Source of the DNA: a virus
DNA length: 23,096 nucleotides
Strand: one strand, 5' to 3'
IMG/VR virus record: IMGVR_UViG_3300046751_000027
Coordinates: 1-23,096 of that record
Positions 8,201 to 15,125 of the stretch are shown here, one piece after another. Position 1 is the first letter of the stretch. The number at the start of each line of letters is the position of its first letter. A model generated the notes under the pieces. That model saw only the letters and a list, made by a program, of their open reading frames with translations, was not told the origin of the DNA and searched no databases. The position numbers and the translations under genes are program-made.

Positions 8201-9085
8201 AACTTTTACAGCATCTAAATCAGTATTATTAGTAAGTTGTCTAGTTACAGGATTACCATTTGGTACTTCTACTCCCACATTAAAGACAGAAGAACTTCCC
8301 GAAACTTTAGACATTTTAGTTTGAGAACTCGTTCCAAAACGAACATCAAAGTCTATATTTTGATGATTAAATTCAACATTCTGTGGATTAGTTGAATCAG
8401 CAGTAGAAGCTAAAATAGGAGTATCGTCTAGGAAAATATCTTTCTTTGCAGCATTGAAATAAGCAGTAGTGCCTTTAGTTCTTCCTTCTTTTGAAGGACT
8501 TGAAAAACCTTCTATCTCACCTTCAGAAATAAGATCAAGTAAAGTAGCAAACTGTTTACTATGTAAATTATCTGGAGTAATAGTAGGAGGACTTCCACCT
8601 CCACCCTTGTTACCTCCTCCACCAGAACCAGCAATACTTGGCCCTAATCCAGCATTATGAACACGAATAGTATTAGCAATAAAAGTATGATGTCCTTCAA
8701 CAGTTAAGTTATAGACAGTATGTTCTCCAAGTTCAGTACGTTTAACAATCGGTCTTAAGTGACCAAATTCATCAACTAAACAATCATCAGTCTTTAACGT
8801 GCCAATACCGACAAACGCATTAAATTGATTTAAAACCCAATGGTTTGGTGTTGCATCTAATTCTTTACCGCCCCATATTTTATATCTAGTAACAGATTCT
8901 TTTTCATGCTCATGTACTTTTAAAACTTTGGCATGATAAATAGTACCTTTATCATCGAAACTACAAACAATATCACCAACACTAATCTCTTTAATTAATT
9001 TAGTGCCACCTGGTATAGAAACAGGAGTATCACCAGTAAAGCAACCTCCACCTCCTCCTGCTATGTACTTATTTGTATCCGTCAT
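5237..9085 (-). CDS. J: central tail-tip (host specificity) protein, lambda J family, with Hint domain
   Basis: A 1282-residue protein at the tip of the tail, which in lambda forms the receptor-contacting fibre. Residues 1-14 are a leader ending in five glycines. Residues 15-144 form a Hint domain, listed separately. A second Gly-rich linker (145-165) precedes the J-family entry motif LLDLISEGEIEG at 182-193, which in lambda lies near the N-terminus. The body then follows the J pattern (YPDCAYTRLRLDSEFF, VRGVKVRIPG, then INTLSGIMRCMPIWSEGALL). Two fibronectin type III-like repeats lie at roughly 805-900 and 910-985, followed by a C-terminal domain without recognisable motifs. It overlaps the I gene by 4 bases. 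The Hint insertion makes it unusual. Confidence 0.92.
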   Translation of the reverse strand: MTDTNKYIAGGGGGCFTGDTPVSIPGGTKLIKEISVGDIVCSFDDKGTIYHAKVLKVHEHEKESVTRYKIWGGKELDATPNHWVLNQFNAFVGIGTLKTDDCLVDEFGHLRPIVKRTELGEHTVYNLTVEGHHTFIANTIRVHNAGLGPSIAGSGGGGNKGGGGSPPTITPDNLHSKQFATLLDLISEGEIEGFSSPSKEGRTKGTTAYFNAAKKDIFLDDTPILASTADSTNPQNVEFNHQNIDFDVRFGTSSQTKMSKVSGSSSVFNVGVEVPNGNPVTRQLTNNTDLDAVKVTVTVPTLQILEEDGDINGSQVTFNIQIQYNGGGFTTVLSDTIRGRTADAYNREYRIALTGAHPVDVRVTKTSENSTDRIARDLIWQSFSELEDDSSTYPDCAYTRLRLDSEFFTRIPARKFRVRGVKVRIPGAGANSSGTPTVDLQTGRIVYPTGYIFNGVMGAAQWTTCPALILLDLITNTRYGLGNHIIDSNLDLFSFVTASKFSNELVDDGFNGQEARFACNINIQSSVEAFDVINTLSGIMRCMPIWSEGALLLTQDSPKDPSYLFTLSNVGPEGFSYTGSSLKTRSTVVAVSYFNMETRDLDYEEVEAESAYRNKYGLHVKRVKALGCTSRGQARRFAKAILFTEQRETEVVTFSASMESGIVVRPGTIVSIADPGRSGVRRGGRINTATTTQITVDDSDSTDLSAENNPKLSVILPNGTVETKNVTAISGKIITLDSALSQTPNSNSVWLLENDTISAQSFRVISVEEVDGINYGITALAYVNEKYAFIEDNQPIPVQKITTLNLLKPPPSGLSANEVIVLINNQPVSKLIVRWQPVTGVSNYLVNYRFKDNNVVSTTTSSPDFEIVNSQVGAYEVSVRSLNAALEPSATDASDTFNAVGKTAVPADVTGLTGEPINDKQVRLRWNLATDLDVTHGGRVYVRHSSKTDGTGSFSNATDLVKALAGNTTSADVPLLEGEYILKFQDDGGRFSAGEASVILDLPDTLDAKLIQTRREDLDVPKFQGTKTNVAFDAPTNSLNLTGVGQFDSITDFDLVSSLDDVGGIAPLGTYEFGGAPGSTTLDLGDVYSLDLKRHFLTEAFYPSDLFDSIPDLDARGDFEGLTATEVNAEMLVRVTQDNPNSGSPTYSGFQTFTNGTYKGRGFQFKVNLTSDDPAQDIRVFQLGYTASMQRRTEQSLATTASGASAKAVTFQSPFFTGTSGLGGVNSSLPSVGITAQNMQSGDFFEISSVSGTGFSVHFKNSSNASVDRNFTYQAVGFGKAS
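8654..9043 (-). other. Hint / bacterial intein-like domain within J
   Basis: Residues 15-144 of J form a complete 130-residue Hint fold. Block A is CFTGDTPV with the catalytic Cys15, preceded by GGGGG. Block B is DATPNHWVL with the T-x-x-H motif (Thr79, His82). The C-terminal blocks are HTVYNLTVEGHHTFIAN and IRVHN, ending at the His-Asn pair (143-144). No homing endonuclease region is present, so it is a mini-domain. The residue after Asn144 is Ala instead of Cys, Ser or Thr, which points to a bacterial intein-like (A-type BIL) domain and away from a classical splicing intein. Cleavage at Gly14/Cys15 and after Asn144 is expected from the family but is not shown here. Confidence 0.88.
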
Positions 9086-9738
9086 GCCTGTACCGCTTCT
9101 GTATCTACATCGCCACTAATAACAACGGAACCTGTAAATATTTCACCATAAACAATCGGAACTGGAGTACCAGCCCTTGCTGTGTTTTGCGTTCCAGAGA
9201 AATTAAATGATATTTGTGGATTGTCTTCAAAGGAAGCCTGTTGGGTAGGATATAACATTTCACCAACACCATTTAAAACCATTCCAGCACCAATCGCACT
9301 TAAACCCGTACCGATAGCTGTTCCTAAAAGACTACCAGCTACTCCAGTAGCTCCTACAAAAGGTACCGCTGACGCAGATCCAGCAGCTAAAGCTCCTCCA
9401 AAACTTTGAGTACCGAATAATCCTGCACCTGGAAAAAAGAATGACGCACCAATTAATAATCCTCCCAATAAAATATTTCTAAATCCACCACCTGCACCTG
9501 ATATTACTGGAACGATATGAATATCCTGTTGTCCTATTGGATAATCTAATTCATCTTCATTAATCTCGTAATTCCCAATTTTTACTTGATAATGTTTAGG
9601 AGTCATATACTTTTCAACTTCTGGAAAATTATTTACTAAAAAACTAACAGCTTGAGGTAAATTATGTACTTGCACTTCAAATTCTTTGTGGCCTATAAAT
9701 TTAGCCAACTCTCCATACAATTTTAGTTTACGCAACAT
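9082..9738 (-). CDS. I: tail assembly protein, lambda I family (ubiquitin-like N-terminus)
   Basis: A 218-residue protein. Residues 1-80 form a beta-grasp, ubiquitin/MoaD-like domain (MLRKLKLYGELAKFIGHKEF...IHIVPVIS) that ends in GAGGG at 81-85, as in lambda I. A Gly/Ala-rich hydrophobic region follows (about 86-160, with LLGGLLIGASFFFPGAG and GLSAIGAGMVLNGVGEML). The C-terminal part includes GTPVPIVYGEIFTGSVVISG, the common ending of I homologues. The gene lies between K and J, overlapping K by 11 and J by 4 bases. In lambda, I is needed for tail-tip assembly but is not found in the mature virion. The Gly-rich tail next to a JAMM-domain K is a known pairing in this family. Confidence 0.87.
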   Translation of the reverse strand: MLRKLKLYGELAKFIGHKEFEVQVHNLPQAVSFLVNNFPEVEKYMTPKHYQVKIGNYEINEDELDYPIGQQDIHIVPVISGAGGGFRNILLGGLLIGASFFFPGAGLFGTQSFGGALAAGSASAVPFVGATGVAGSLLGTAIGTGLSAIGAGMVLNGVGEMLYPTQQASFEDNPQISFNFSGTQNTARAGTPVPIVYGEIFTGSVVISGDVDTEAVQA

Positions 9739-10432
9739 AACGATACCGCCCTCCTGTACATTTTAACAACCAAGGTGAGTATGGCTCTCTACAAGATAGT
9801 CTATCTGCTAAATGATGTAAAACATCTCCATCTAAGAAAATAGCCACATGATTTAATCCTTGTCCAAAAATACTCATTGCTAAAACATCACCATTTATTA
9901 ATTCTTCGTTTGGATCTAGTAATCTAAAACCCCTGCTAGGTAAATACCTTTCAAAAACAGGATCATTTAAGAAATCTTCTACTTTTGCTGGTCTTTTATA
10001 GTCTAATAATTCAATCCCTTTCTCTTCTTTATACCAATCAATAACTAATGACCAACAATCTGTTATACCCCAAACCCATTCTCTTCCTAGTAATGGAGCT
10101 TTATAACCACTTGGTTCGCAGTAACCCCACTTTTCTGTTTTTGGATTAACAATATGCCAAGGTAAATTAGAATCTTCACAGCTAATCAAATCTGCCTGAC
10201 TCGGAGTTGGAGGAGTAACTGGATGACTATGAACAATGCCTGTAATCTCACCAACAGAATCAGCCTTTACATAATCAACTGGATCGAGAACAAAACATTG
10301 ATATGAAGTCATAGATAAATTATTACAGGGATAATATCTTTCTTTACCTTTTACATTTAACAAAAGACCAACAGATTCTTTCGGATCTTCAACTTTTGCA
10401 TGACTGAGAGCAGCTTCCTTCCAATCACTCAT
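9728..10432 (-). CDS. K: tail assembly peptidase, lambda K family (JAMM + NlpC/P60)
   Basis: A 234-residue two-domain protein. Residues 1-90 are a JAMM/MPN metallopeptidase: Glu19 (KESVGLL), the HSHP pair His68/His70, and Ser78 and Asp81 in PSQADL give the full E...HxH...SxxD zinc motif. Residues 115-234 are an NlpC/P60 domain with the likely nucleophile Cys126 (ITDCWSLVIDW) and catalytic His195 (GLNHVAIFLDGD). NlpC/P60 domains usually cut peptidoglycan peptides, and JAMM domains remove ubiquitin-like moieties. Both sets of key residues are intact, so both activities are plausible. The ATG overlaps the TGA of the L gene (ATGA), and the gene overlaps the start of I by 11 bases. Confidence 0.9.
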   Translation of the reverse strand: MSDWKEAALSHAKVEDPKESVGLLLNVKGKERYYPCNNLSMTSYQCFVLDPVDYVKADSVGEITGIVHSHPVTPPTPSQADLISCEDSNLPWHIVNPKTEKWGYCEPSGYKAPLLGREWVWGITDCWSLVIDWYKEEKGIELLDYKRPAKVEDFLNDPVFERYLPSRGFRLLDPNEELINGDVLAMSIFGQGLNHVAIFLDGDVLHHLADRLSCREPYSPWLLKCTGGRYRYVA

Positions 10433-11415
10433 GGCATAAACGTACCAATAGAAGGAAATAGTTGCTTAGTGCATACTCTTAAAGGGATTCTTATATTTGC
10501 CAGATCAAAAGAAGCAGCTAATTCAAATTGAACAACGGCTCTATTTTCTGCTGATTTTCTATCTATTTTGTAAATTTGTTGAGGATATTCTGCTGTTGGA
10601 TCAGGTGTTCCGTAAGGGTTTGATTGACTTGTAGAAGTTGAACTTGTTTGTTGTTGGATCGTATTTGGGTTATTCATTGTAATTGTATTTCCCATTCCAT
10701 TACCATGAACGCTGCAATAGTATCTCAAATCATTTGGTGCGGTTGGATATGCTGGCTGATAAGTTACTGTTGCCCCTGCTTGCCCTGGAGTTCCGCTTAC
10801 TGTTGTAGTTTGTGCTCCTCCAGCATCAGATTTTATTCTTAGTGGATGATTTGCATTTGTAGCATCTGACTGATTAAAAATATAAGTTGATGCACGTTTC
10901 ATTGTAAGAACTGGATTCGTGCTTCCATTAATAGCAAAATAATTAGAACCACCTACATTCACTACTGTTACTGTGTAAGTTACAGTTTCTACATCAGAAG
11001 GATCAGCAATAGTTGAAGTTGATGTAGTTGTTGTGGCTACAGGATCAAAATTTGCAGAGTCTAAAAATCTAGCTAAAGTTGTTCTTCTTTTTACTACCGC
11101 ACCAGTAAGATCATTTCCAGGAGTTACCTGATTTACGTTTAATAAAATAGCTGTAATTACATTGGTAACATTACTAATAGTTAGAGTGGGTCGAGGTAAT
11201 TGACCATTTGCATATTTAAACCCATCAGCTTCCATTGGTATTGCAATATAAGTATTCCCATCCCAAATAATATTTCCATTATTAACTTCATTCGTACCAG
11301 CATGAAATCTATATGTAGTAGCCGATCCATGTAAAGCTGCATCTGTTGTTAGTTCAAACAACTCTATAAGTGAACCAGGATTTATTGCTTGGGTTTCAGA
11401 TACAGGATTTGCCAT
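10429..11415 (-). CDS. L: minor tail protein, lambda L family, with inserted cupredoxin-like domain
   Basis: A 328-residue protein. Residues 1-125 (INPGSLIELFELTTDAALHG, YRFHAGTNEVNN, then VKRRTTLARFLDSANFDP) and 270-328 (EYPQQIYKIDRKSAENRAVV, FELAASFDLANIRIPLR) match the L family. Between them lies a foreign-looking 140-residue insertion with a cupredoxin pattern, listed separately. Lambda L normally continues into a Cys-rich C-terminal region that holds an iron-sulfur cluster. Here the gene ends soon after IPLRVCTKQLFPSIGTFMP with a single cysteine. The stop overlaps K by 4 bases, so the shortened end is the annotated end and not a frameshift artefact that I can see. Confidence 0.85.
   Translation of the reverse strand: MANPVSETQAINPGSLIELFELTTDAALHGSATTYRFHAGTNEVNNGNIIWDGNTYIAIPMEADGFKYANGQLPRPTLTISNVTNVITAILLNVNQVTPGNDLTGAVVKRRTTLARFLDSANFDPVATTTTSTSTIADPSDVETVTYTVTVVNVGGSNYFAINGSTNPVLTMKRASTYIFNQSDATNANHPLRIKSDAGGAQTTTVSGTPGQAGATVTYQPAYPTAPNDLRYYCSVHGNGMGNTITMNNPNTIQQQTSSTSTSQSNPYGTPDPTAEYPQQIYKIDRKSAENRAVVQFELAASFDLANIRIPLRVCTKQLFPSIGTFMP
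10621..11040 (-). other. cupredoxin-like domain inserted in L
   Basis: Roughly residues 126-265 of L. Ser/Thr-rich linkers (TTTTSTSTIADPS and QQQTSSTSTSQSN) flank a beta-sandwich candidate (TYTVTVVNVGGSNYFAINGS, VLTMKRASTYIFNQSD). It carries NHPLRI with His190 and RYYCSVHGNGMGN with Cys234, His237 and Met241. His...Cys-x2-His-x3-Met is close to the plastocyanin-type copper ligand set (Cys-x2-His-x4-Met). Whether copper is bound is not known. The flanking low-complexity linkers mark it as an independent module. I recall similar CxxHxGMG modules in marine phage structural proteins. Confidence 0.7.
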
Positions 11416-11756
11416 TAGGGTTCAAATACTTGTGTAAATGTTGCATTAATTCTATTTCGATCAAAACTAAATACTTCTTTAGTAAAAGAAGGACATACCC
11501 ATTTAAAAGTAGTAGATGAATCTGGAGGAGACCAATCAAAAGATGCTCCATCAACTTTTCTTGCTTCTAAAAATGTTTCAATTTCTCCTGCATCTTCATT
11601 GTCAACATTAAATGTAAGACTCCATTGCTTTGCTTTTTGATTTATACCAAATGTAAATCTTTGTTGGTAGCCATCACCAAACTGAACTGTTCTGGTATTA
11701 GTAATATCAGTTTTATTTGCAGAAAAAACAGGGTTATAACTAGGAAAAGTAGCCAT
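11415..11756 (-). CDS. M: minor tail protein, lambda M family
   Basis: A 113-residue protein matching the phage minor tail protein M family in length and pattern: FGDGYQQRFTFGINQKAKQW near residues 27-46, then a helix (EDAGEIETFLEARKV) and GASFDWSPPDSSTTFKWVC, ending in a beta strand. It probably forms part of the ring at the distal end of the tail tube, connecting the tape measure with L. The gene overlaps the tape measure stop and the L start by one base each (TAATG), and its place between tape measure and L is exactly that in lambda-like phages. Confidence 0.88.
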   Translation of the reverse strand: MATFPSYNPVFSANKTDITNTRTVQFGDGYQQRFTFGINQKAKQWSLTFNVDNEDAGEIETFLEARKVDGASFDWSPPDSSTTFKWVCPSFTKEVFSFDRNRINATFTQVFEP

Positions 11757-14455
11757 TATCTTAATAAACCTCCAGGTCTTCTTTGTTTTAATAATTCTGA
11801 TTGTATCGCTGCTGAGATAGCCCTGCCAAGTTCTTTACTTTGTTGTTCATCACCTTGAACAGACGATCCAGAAGCATCTACATTTACGCTGATGTTTGTA
11901 CTACCTCCTCCACCTAATTTATCATTAGGTATTATTGTACCTGATCTTTTGGGTACGAATAATTCTGGGCCTTTCTCTCCCACTAATGATGGTTTACCTA
12001 CAGGTGGATTTCCTCCACTTGCAAAACCTAAAAGTCCTCCAAAACCAGGTATTCCTCCCAAAATAGTGTTTACACCGAGTCTTATTAGACTTGAAGATAA
12101 ATCGTTCAATATTGATTTTGCGGCATCACCTAAAGATTTTGTTCCTTGAATAGCCGCAACCAGATTATCACTAACACCAGAAGCAATAGATTCTCCAATT
12201 TTTTCAAAGGCTGTGCTTATATCAGTAGTTGCTTCATGTAATTTTACTGTTAATTCTACTGATCTCAGCTTTTCATCATTTACACCTTTTATAATATTTT
12301 TTTGTTCTTCTATCTTTGCATTTGCTATATCAATGTTTTCTTGTTCTTTTGTGTTAATTCCAAATCTTTTTTCTGCATTTTCTTTTATTCTATCTCTTTC
12401 TTTTGTTAACTGATCTAATGTCATGTCTAAGGTATCTCTTCTAAGATCAAATTCCTGTTGAACTTTAGACACCTTTTCAGCAAGAGCAGTCTTCATGGAG
12501 AGCTCATTTTGCTTTATTCTGTCTCTTAAATCTATTTCTTCCTCTAATTGTTTTAATGTAATCTTCCCTTCGTTTACAGTAGCTCCAGCTTGTATTCTTG
12601 TTTTTTCTTCTGCTGCAAATATTTTTTCTTGTTTTGATAATCTTTCGTCATCTGCTCCCTGTCCAGAAACTCCAGATAGACCTTTAGCAAGACCTCCAAA
12701 TCCAGCACCTCCAGGGGTAAATACCTGACCTATTTTACCAAAAAATGTATTATTAATTGCATTATCTAGCTTACTAAAAAATCCTTGATTTTCCCTACGA
12801 TCTAATAATCCTTGGGCTTCTTCATTACCTGTTCCTGCTGCTCCTGCCACTATATCTCTTGCTTCTCCTCTTTCCAAAGCTTCACTTAAACCTAAAACTT
12901 CATTTGTAAAATTAATTATTCTAGCTACTACAGTCTGTAATTGAAGATTTAATTTAGCAAATTCTTGTGACATTAACCTACCTGTATTTGCAAATTTTTC
13001 AATAGCATCTACACCTCCTCGACCTATCTGCCTTGCCATGATTGCTGTAGCTGCGTTAAATGCAGCAGTCTTACCCTCAACTTGTTCTATTAATTTAATC
13101 TGTGCTTCTTGTGCAGACCCTTGCAATCCAAGGGCATCTGTTACGGCTTGTGTATTTTGAGTGAATGGACCAAGTGCATTACCTAATTCACTAATTCCAT
13201 TCAAAAATCCTTGAATTTGTTGAACTATTGCTGTAGCTGCTATACCTCCTGCAAAACCACCCATGCCACCAAACATTCCACCGACACCACCACCTAAAGC
13301 ACCCGCAGCAGCACCTATTGGACCTTGACCGAATAACAAAGGAAACGCACCACTTATTAAAGCACTTTCCATGTCAAAGCCCTTTGTAGCTCCGATAGAT
13401 TGCATAAAACCCATTTTTGGGATTCCTCCAGCAAACCGACTTTGACCGCCAAAACCTCCTCCCTGTCCTGTTGCTCTCACTCTTGTATCTAACATTTCGG
13501 AACTAGGTAGAGCTAACATTCTTCCTCCCGATCCCCTAGTTCTTGTCAATCCCTGCTGAAAGTCTTCAATTCTTCGACCAAATTTTCCAAAACTATCTCC
13601 TAATTTTCTCAATCTTGTAGCCTGAGTTGCTGACAACTTATTCTGCTTGTCTATAGCCTTATTTACTTTTATAGCTTGTCTATTTCTAATTCTTTCCGAT
13701 CCAATTAACTTTTCATTTTCTTCAACACCTCTAGCTATAGCAGCATTTCTTCGTTTTTCAAATAATTCAGCTTTTTCAACTGATGTTGCGGTAAAGGAGG
13801 AAGTTATTCCTCCTGTTGGTCTACTTGATAATTGTGAAGCAGTAGGTATTCTTTGTATTCCTCTATTCTGTATGTCCTTAGAACTTGGTAAACCCAGTAA
13901 ATTATTCGGACCAGCACCTTTTCTTTGACTGTCAATAAATCCACCCATTCCTCCTGCTGCTTTATTAAAGCCACCAGATAGACGCAAAACATTTATTCTT
14001 TCCTGTGCAGTTAAAGTTTTCTGTGTTGCTTTTGCTACTTCGGTTTGAGCTTTTTGTTGTTTTTGTGTGGTTAATATTAATTTTTCAGCATTTTGAATTT
14101 TCTTCTTTTGTTCCTCAATAATTTTTCTGTCTTTACTTAAATTGTCATCTATGCTTCTACTCGCAACTTTTTTTAAAGCTGCCATTTCTTCTTCTAAAGT
14201 TACTCCAATTTTCTTTAGTTTGTTAGCTGCTCTTTGTGCTCTATTTATATTAGATAAAGCTGTATTTTGAAGTTTTAAACTAACTATTTCATCTTTTAAT
14301 GGATCTTTAGTAGTTTTAGATCCTCCTGCACCGCCTTTTAAATTTTTCTTATTTATTGCATTTACATTTTTACTTATACTGCTTAACTTCTTTTCTAATT
14401 GACTAATCGAGCCAAGATTCCGTACTTTTACATCTATCTCGGCTTTATATGCCAC
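11756..14455 (-). CDS. tail length tape measure protein
   Basis: An 899-residue protein, the longest after J. It starts at a GTG with only a weak ribosome-binding site. Residues 1-165 are charged coiled coil (LEKKLSSISKNVNAINKKNL, then EEQKKKIQNAEKLILTTQKQ). A Gly/Ala hydrophobic stretch at about 345-415 (ALISGAFPLLFGQGPIGAAA, GALGGGVGG) is the usual membrane-active segment of tape measures. A second coiled coil spans about 620-735. The C-terminus has the recurrent GFASGGNPPVGKPSLVGEKG and PELFVPKRSGTIIPN motif. The protein sets tail length and is expected to be wrapped by the G and GT chaperones encoded immediately upstream. By the lambda ruler rule, 899 residues suggest a tail of moderate length. 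Confidence 0.92.
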   Translation of the reverse strand: MAYKAEIDVKVRNLGSISQLEKKLSSISKNVNAINKKNLKGGAGGSKTTKDPLKDEIVSLKLQNTALSNINRAQRAANKLKKIGVTLEEEMAALKKVASRSIDDNLSKDRKIIEEQKKKIQNAEKLILTTQKQQKAQTEVAKATQKTLTAQERINVLRLSGGFNKAAGGMGGFIDSQRKGAGPNNLLGLPSSKDIQNRGIQRIPTASQLSSRPTGGITSSFTATSVEKAELFEKRRNAAIARGVEENEKLIGSERIRNRQAIKVNKAIDKQNKLSATQATRLRKLGDSFGKFGRRIEDFQQGLTRTRGSGGRMLALPSSEMLDTRVRATGQGGGFGGQSRFAGGIPKMGFMQSIGATKGFDMESALISGAFPLLFGQGPIGAAAGALGGGVGGMFGGMGGFAGGIAATAIVQQIQGFLNGISELGNALGPFTQNTQAVTDALGLQGSAQEAQIKLIEQVEGKTAAFNAATAIMARQIGRGGVDAIEKFANTGRLMSQEFAKLNLQLQTVVARIINFTNEVLGLSEALERGEARDIVAGAAGTGNEEAQGLLDRRENQGFFSKLDNAINNTFFGKIGQVFTPGGAGFGGLAKGLSGVSGQGADDERLSKQEKIFAAEEKTRIQAGATVNEGKITLKQLEEEIDLRDRIKQNELSMKTALAEKVSKVQQEFDLRRDTLDMTLDQLTKERDRIKENAEKRFGINTKEQENIDIANAKIEEQKNIIKGVNDEKLRSVELTVKLHEATTDISTAFEKIGESIASGVSDNLVAAIQGTKSLGDAAKSILNDLSSSLIRLGVNTILGGIPGFGGLLGFASGGNPPVGKPSLVGEKGPELFVPKRSGTIIPNDKLGGGGSTNISVNVDASGSSVQGDEQQSKELGRAISAAIQSELLKQRRPGGLLR

Positions 14456-14505
14456 AATCCAAAAATATTATTTACTTTATTTTACATTAAATAAACTGAT
14501 TAGCA

Positions 14506-15038
14506 CTATCTTCTACGTTTAATTTTATTAAACTCTTTTTCTTGCTCTTCATTTACTACTTGGAAGTAAGCACTCCAGCCAATAAGTTCCTGCTCTGTCA
14601 TTTCTCCAATCTCGTAGAGCGTTTTACCTAGTTCTTTGGCTACTGCGAACTTAAGCATCATCCAGTTATCTCTTTTTAACTGGCTGGCTAAGATTTTGGG
14701 TCTATTACTTCTTCCTCCTCTGCATTTATAACTGCGAGCATAAGAGATTGTAGGTCACTGTCCTTAACTTCATTTTTAAGAACGTCTATTTCTCCTGGAT
14801 TAAATAGCTTCGTTCCGTTTGCATCTAATGCTTTGTTTATTAATAATTGTAAAGCGAAAGCATTTGAGTCATCGCCTCTAGCCTGTTTTTGGGCTCTTTC
14901 TCGCTCTGCCATTGTTAATGGTGTTACAAACATCTCGAAAGTCGAACCATCGGATAGAGTTACTTGTTTTTTGATTGGTTCGAGATTTGCAGCTTTTTTA
15001 AGTCTGTCGAGAGCGTTCAATGTCGCCATAAGTTTCAT
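14506..15038 (-). CDS. tail assembly chaperone GT, made by -1 frameshift
   Basis: Translation begins with the 116-codon G frame and can slip back one base at C CCA AAA (14700-14694), continuing for 62 codons in the new frame to a TAG at 14506-14508. The product is about 177 residues. The T extension reads ILASQLKRDNWMMLKFAVAK, followed by ELGKTLYEIGEMTEQELIGW and SAYFQVVNEEQEKEFNKIKR. The 'ELGxTxxEIxxMTxxELxxWxAYF' pattern is the typical T-domain signature, so the frame is coding and does not look random. In lambda, gpGT binds the tape measure through the G part and recruits tube protein through T. Confidence 0.88.
14688..15038 (-). CDS. tail assembly chaperone, lambda G-like
   Basis: The 116-residue zero-frame product lies directly between the tail tube terminator and the tape measure, the fixed position of G. 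The N-terminal part (MKLMATLNALDRLKKA) leads to VTLSDGSTFEMFVTPLTMAE and RERAQKQARG, then a helical half ending in the acidic AEEEEVIDPKS. Lambda G is of similar size and is a soluble chaperone that coats the tape measure during tail assembly. An internal ATG at codon 4 is an alternative start; neither has a strong ribosome-binding site. G should be the major product, and GT the minor one. Confidence 0.85.
   Translation of the reverse strand: MKLMATLNALDRLKKAANLEPIKKQVTLSDGSTFEMFVTPLTMAERERAQKQARGDDSNAFALQLLINKALDANGTKLFNPGEIDVLKNEVKDSDLQSLMLAVINAEEEEVIDPKS
14694..14700 (-). promoter_or_regulatory. -1 programmed frameshift slippery heptamer (CCCAAAA)
   Basis: On the coding strand the zero frame reads GAC CCA AAA TCT TAG. 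The heptamer C CCA AAA has the X XXY YYZ form and allows both tRNAs to re-pair as CCC AAA in the -1 frame. The zero-frame stop lies only one codon after the site, and the -1 frame is open for 62 codons after it, encoding a recognisable T domain. This is the same logic as the lambda G/GT site, although the heptamer differs. I did not identify a clear stimulatory stem-loop just downstream. Confidence 0.88.
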
Positions 15039-15071
15039 GTACTTTTCTATTAGTGTACTTCATTATGCAAT

Positions 15072-15096
15072 AAAAAACCTCGGATTGACCGAGGTT
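15072..15096 (-). terminator. rho-independent terminator after tail tube gene
   Basis: On the minus strand, AACCTCGG pairs perfectly with CCGAGGTT around a 5-base loop and is followed by a run of T overlapping the stem end (six T, then A). It lies 30 bases past the tail tube stop codon and before the tail chaperone gene, so it should limit read-through into G/GT and the tape measure. Confidence 0.9.
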
Positions 15097-15125
15097 CATA
15101 ATAATTGATAACTACTAATATAGTA

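Noticed and set aside
8654-9043. Homing-endonuclease intein in J
   Set aside because: The domain is only 130 residues with no LAGLIDADG or HNH segment, and the +1 residue is Ala, so a classical mobile intein is not supported.
13804-13992. 62-codon minus-strand frame inside the tape measure gene
   Set aside because: It lies in another frame within the continuous 899-codon tape measure and has low-complexity composition from the same repeats.
14833-15108. 91-codon plus-strand frame over the G gene
   Set aside because: It is antisense to the G gene, which is confirmed by its position and the frameshift extension. The frame also runs across the terminator hairpin.
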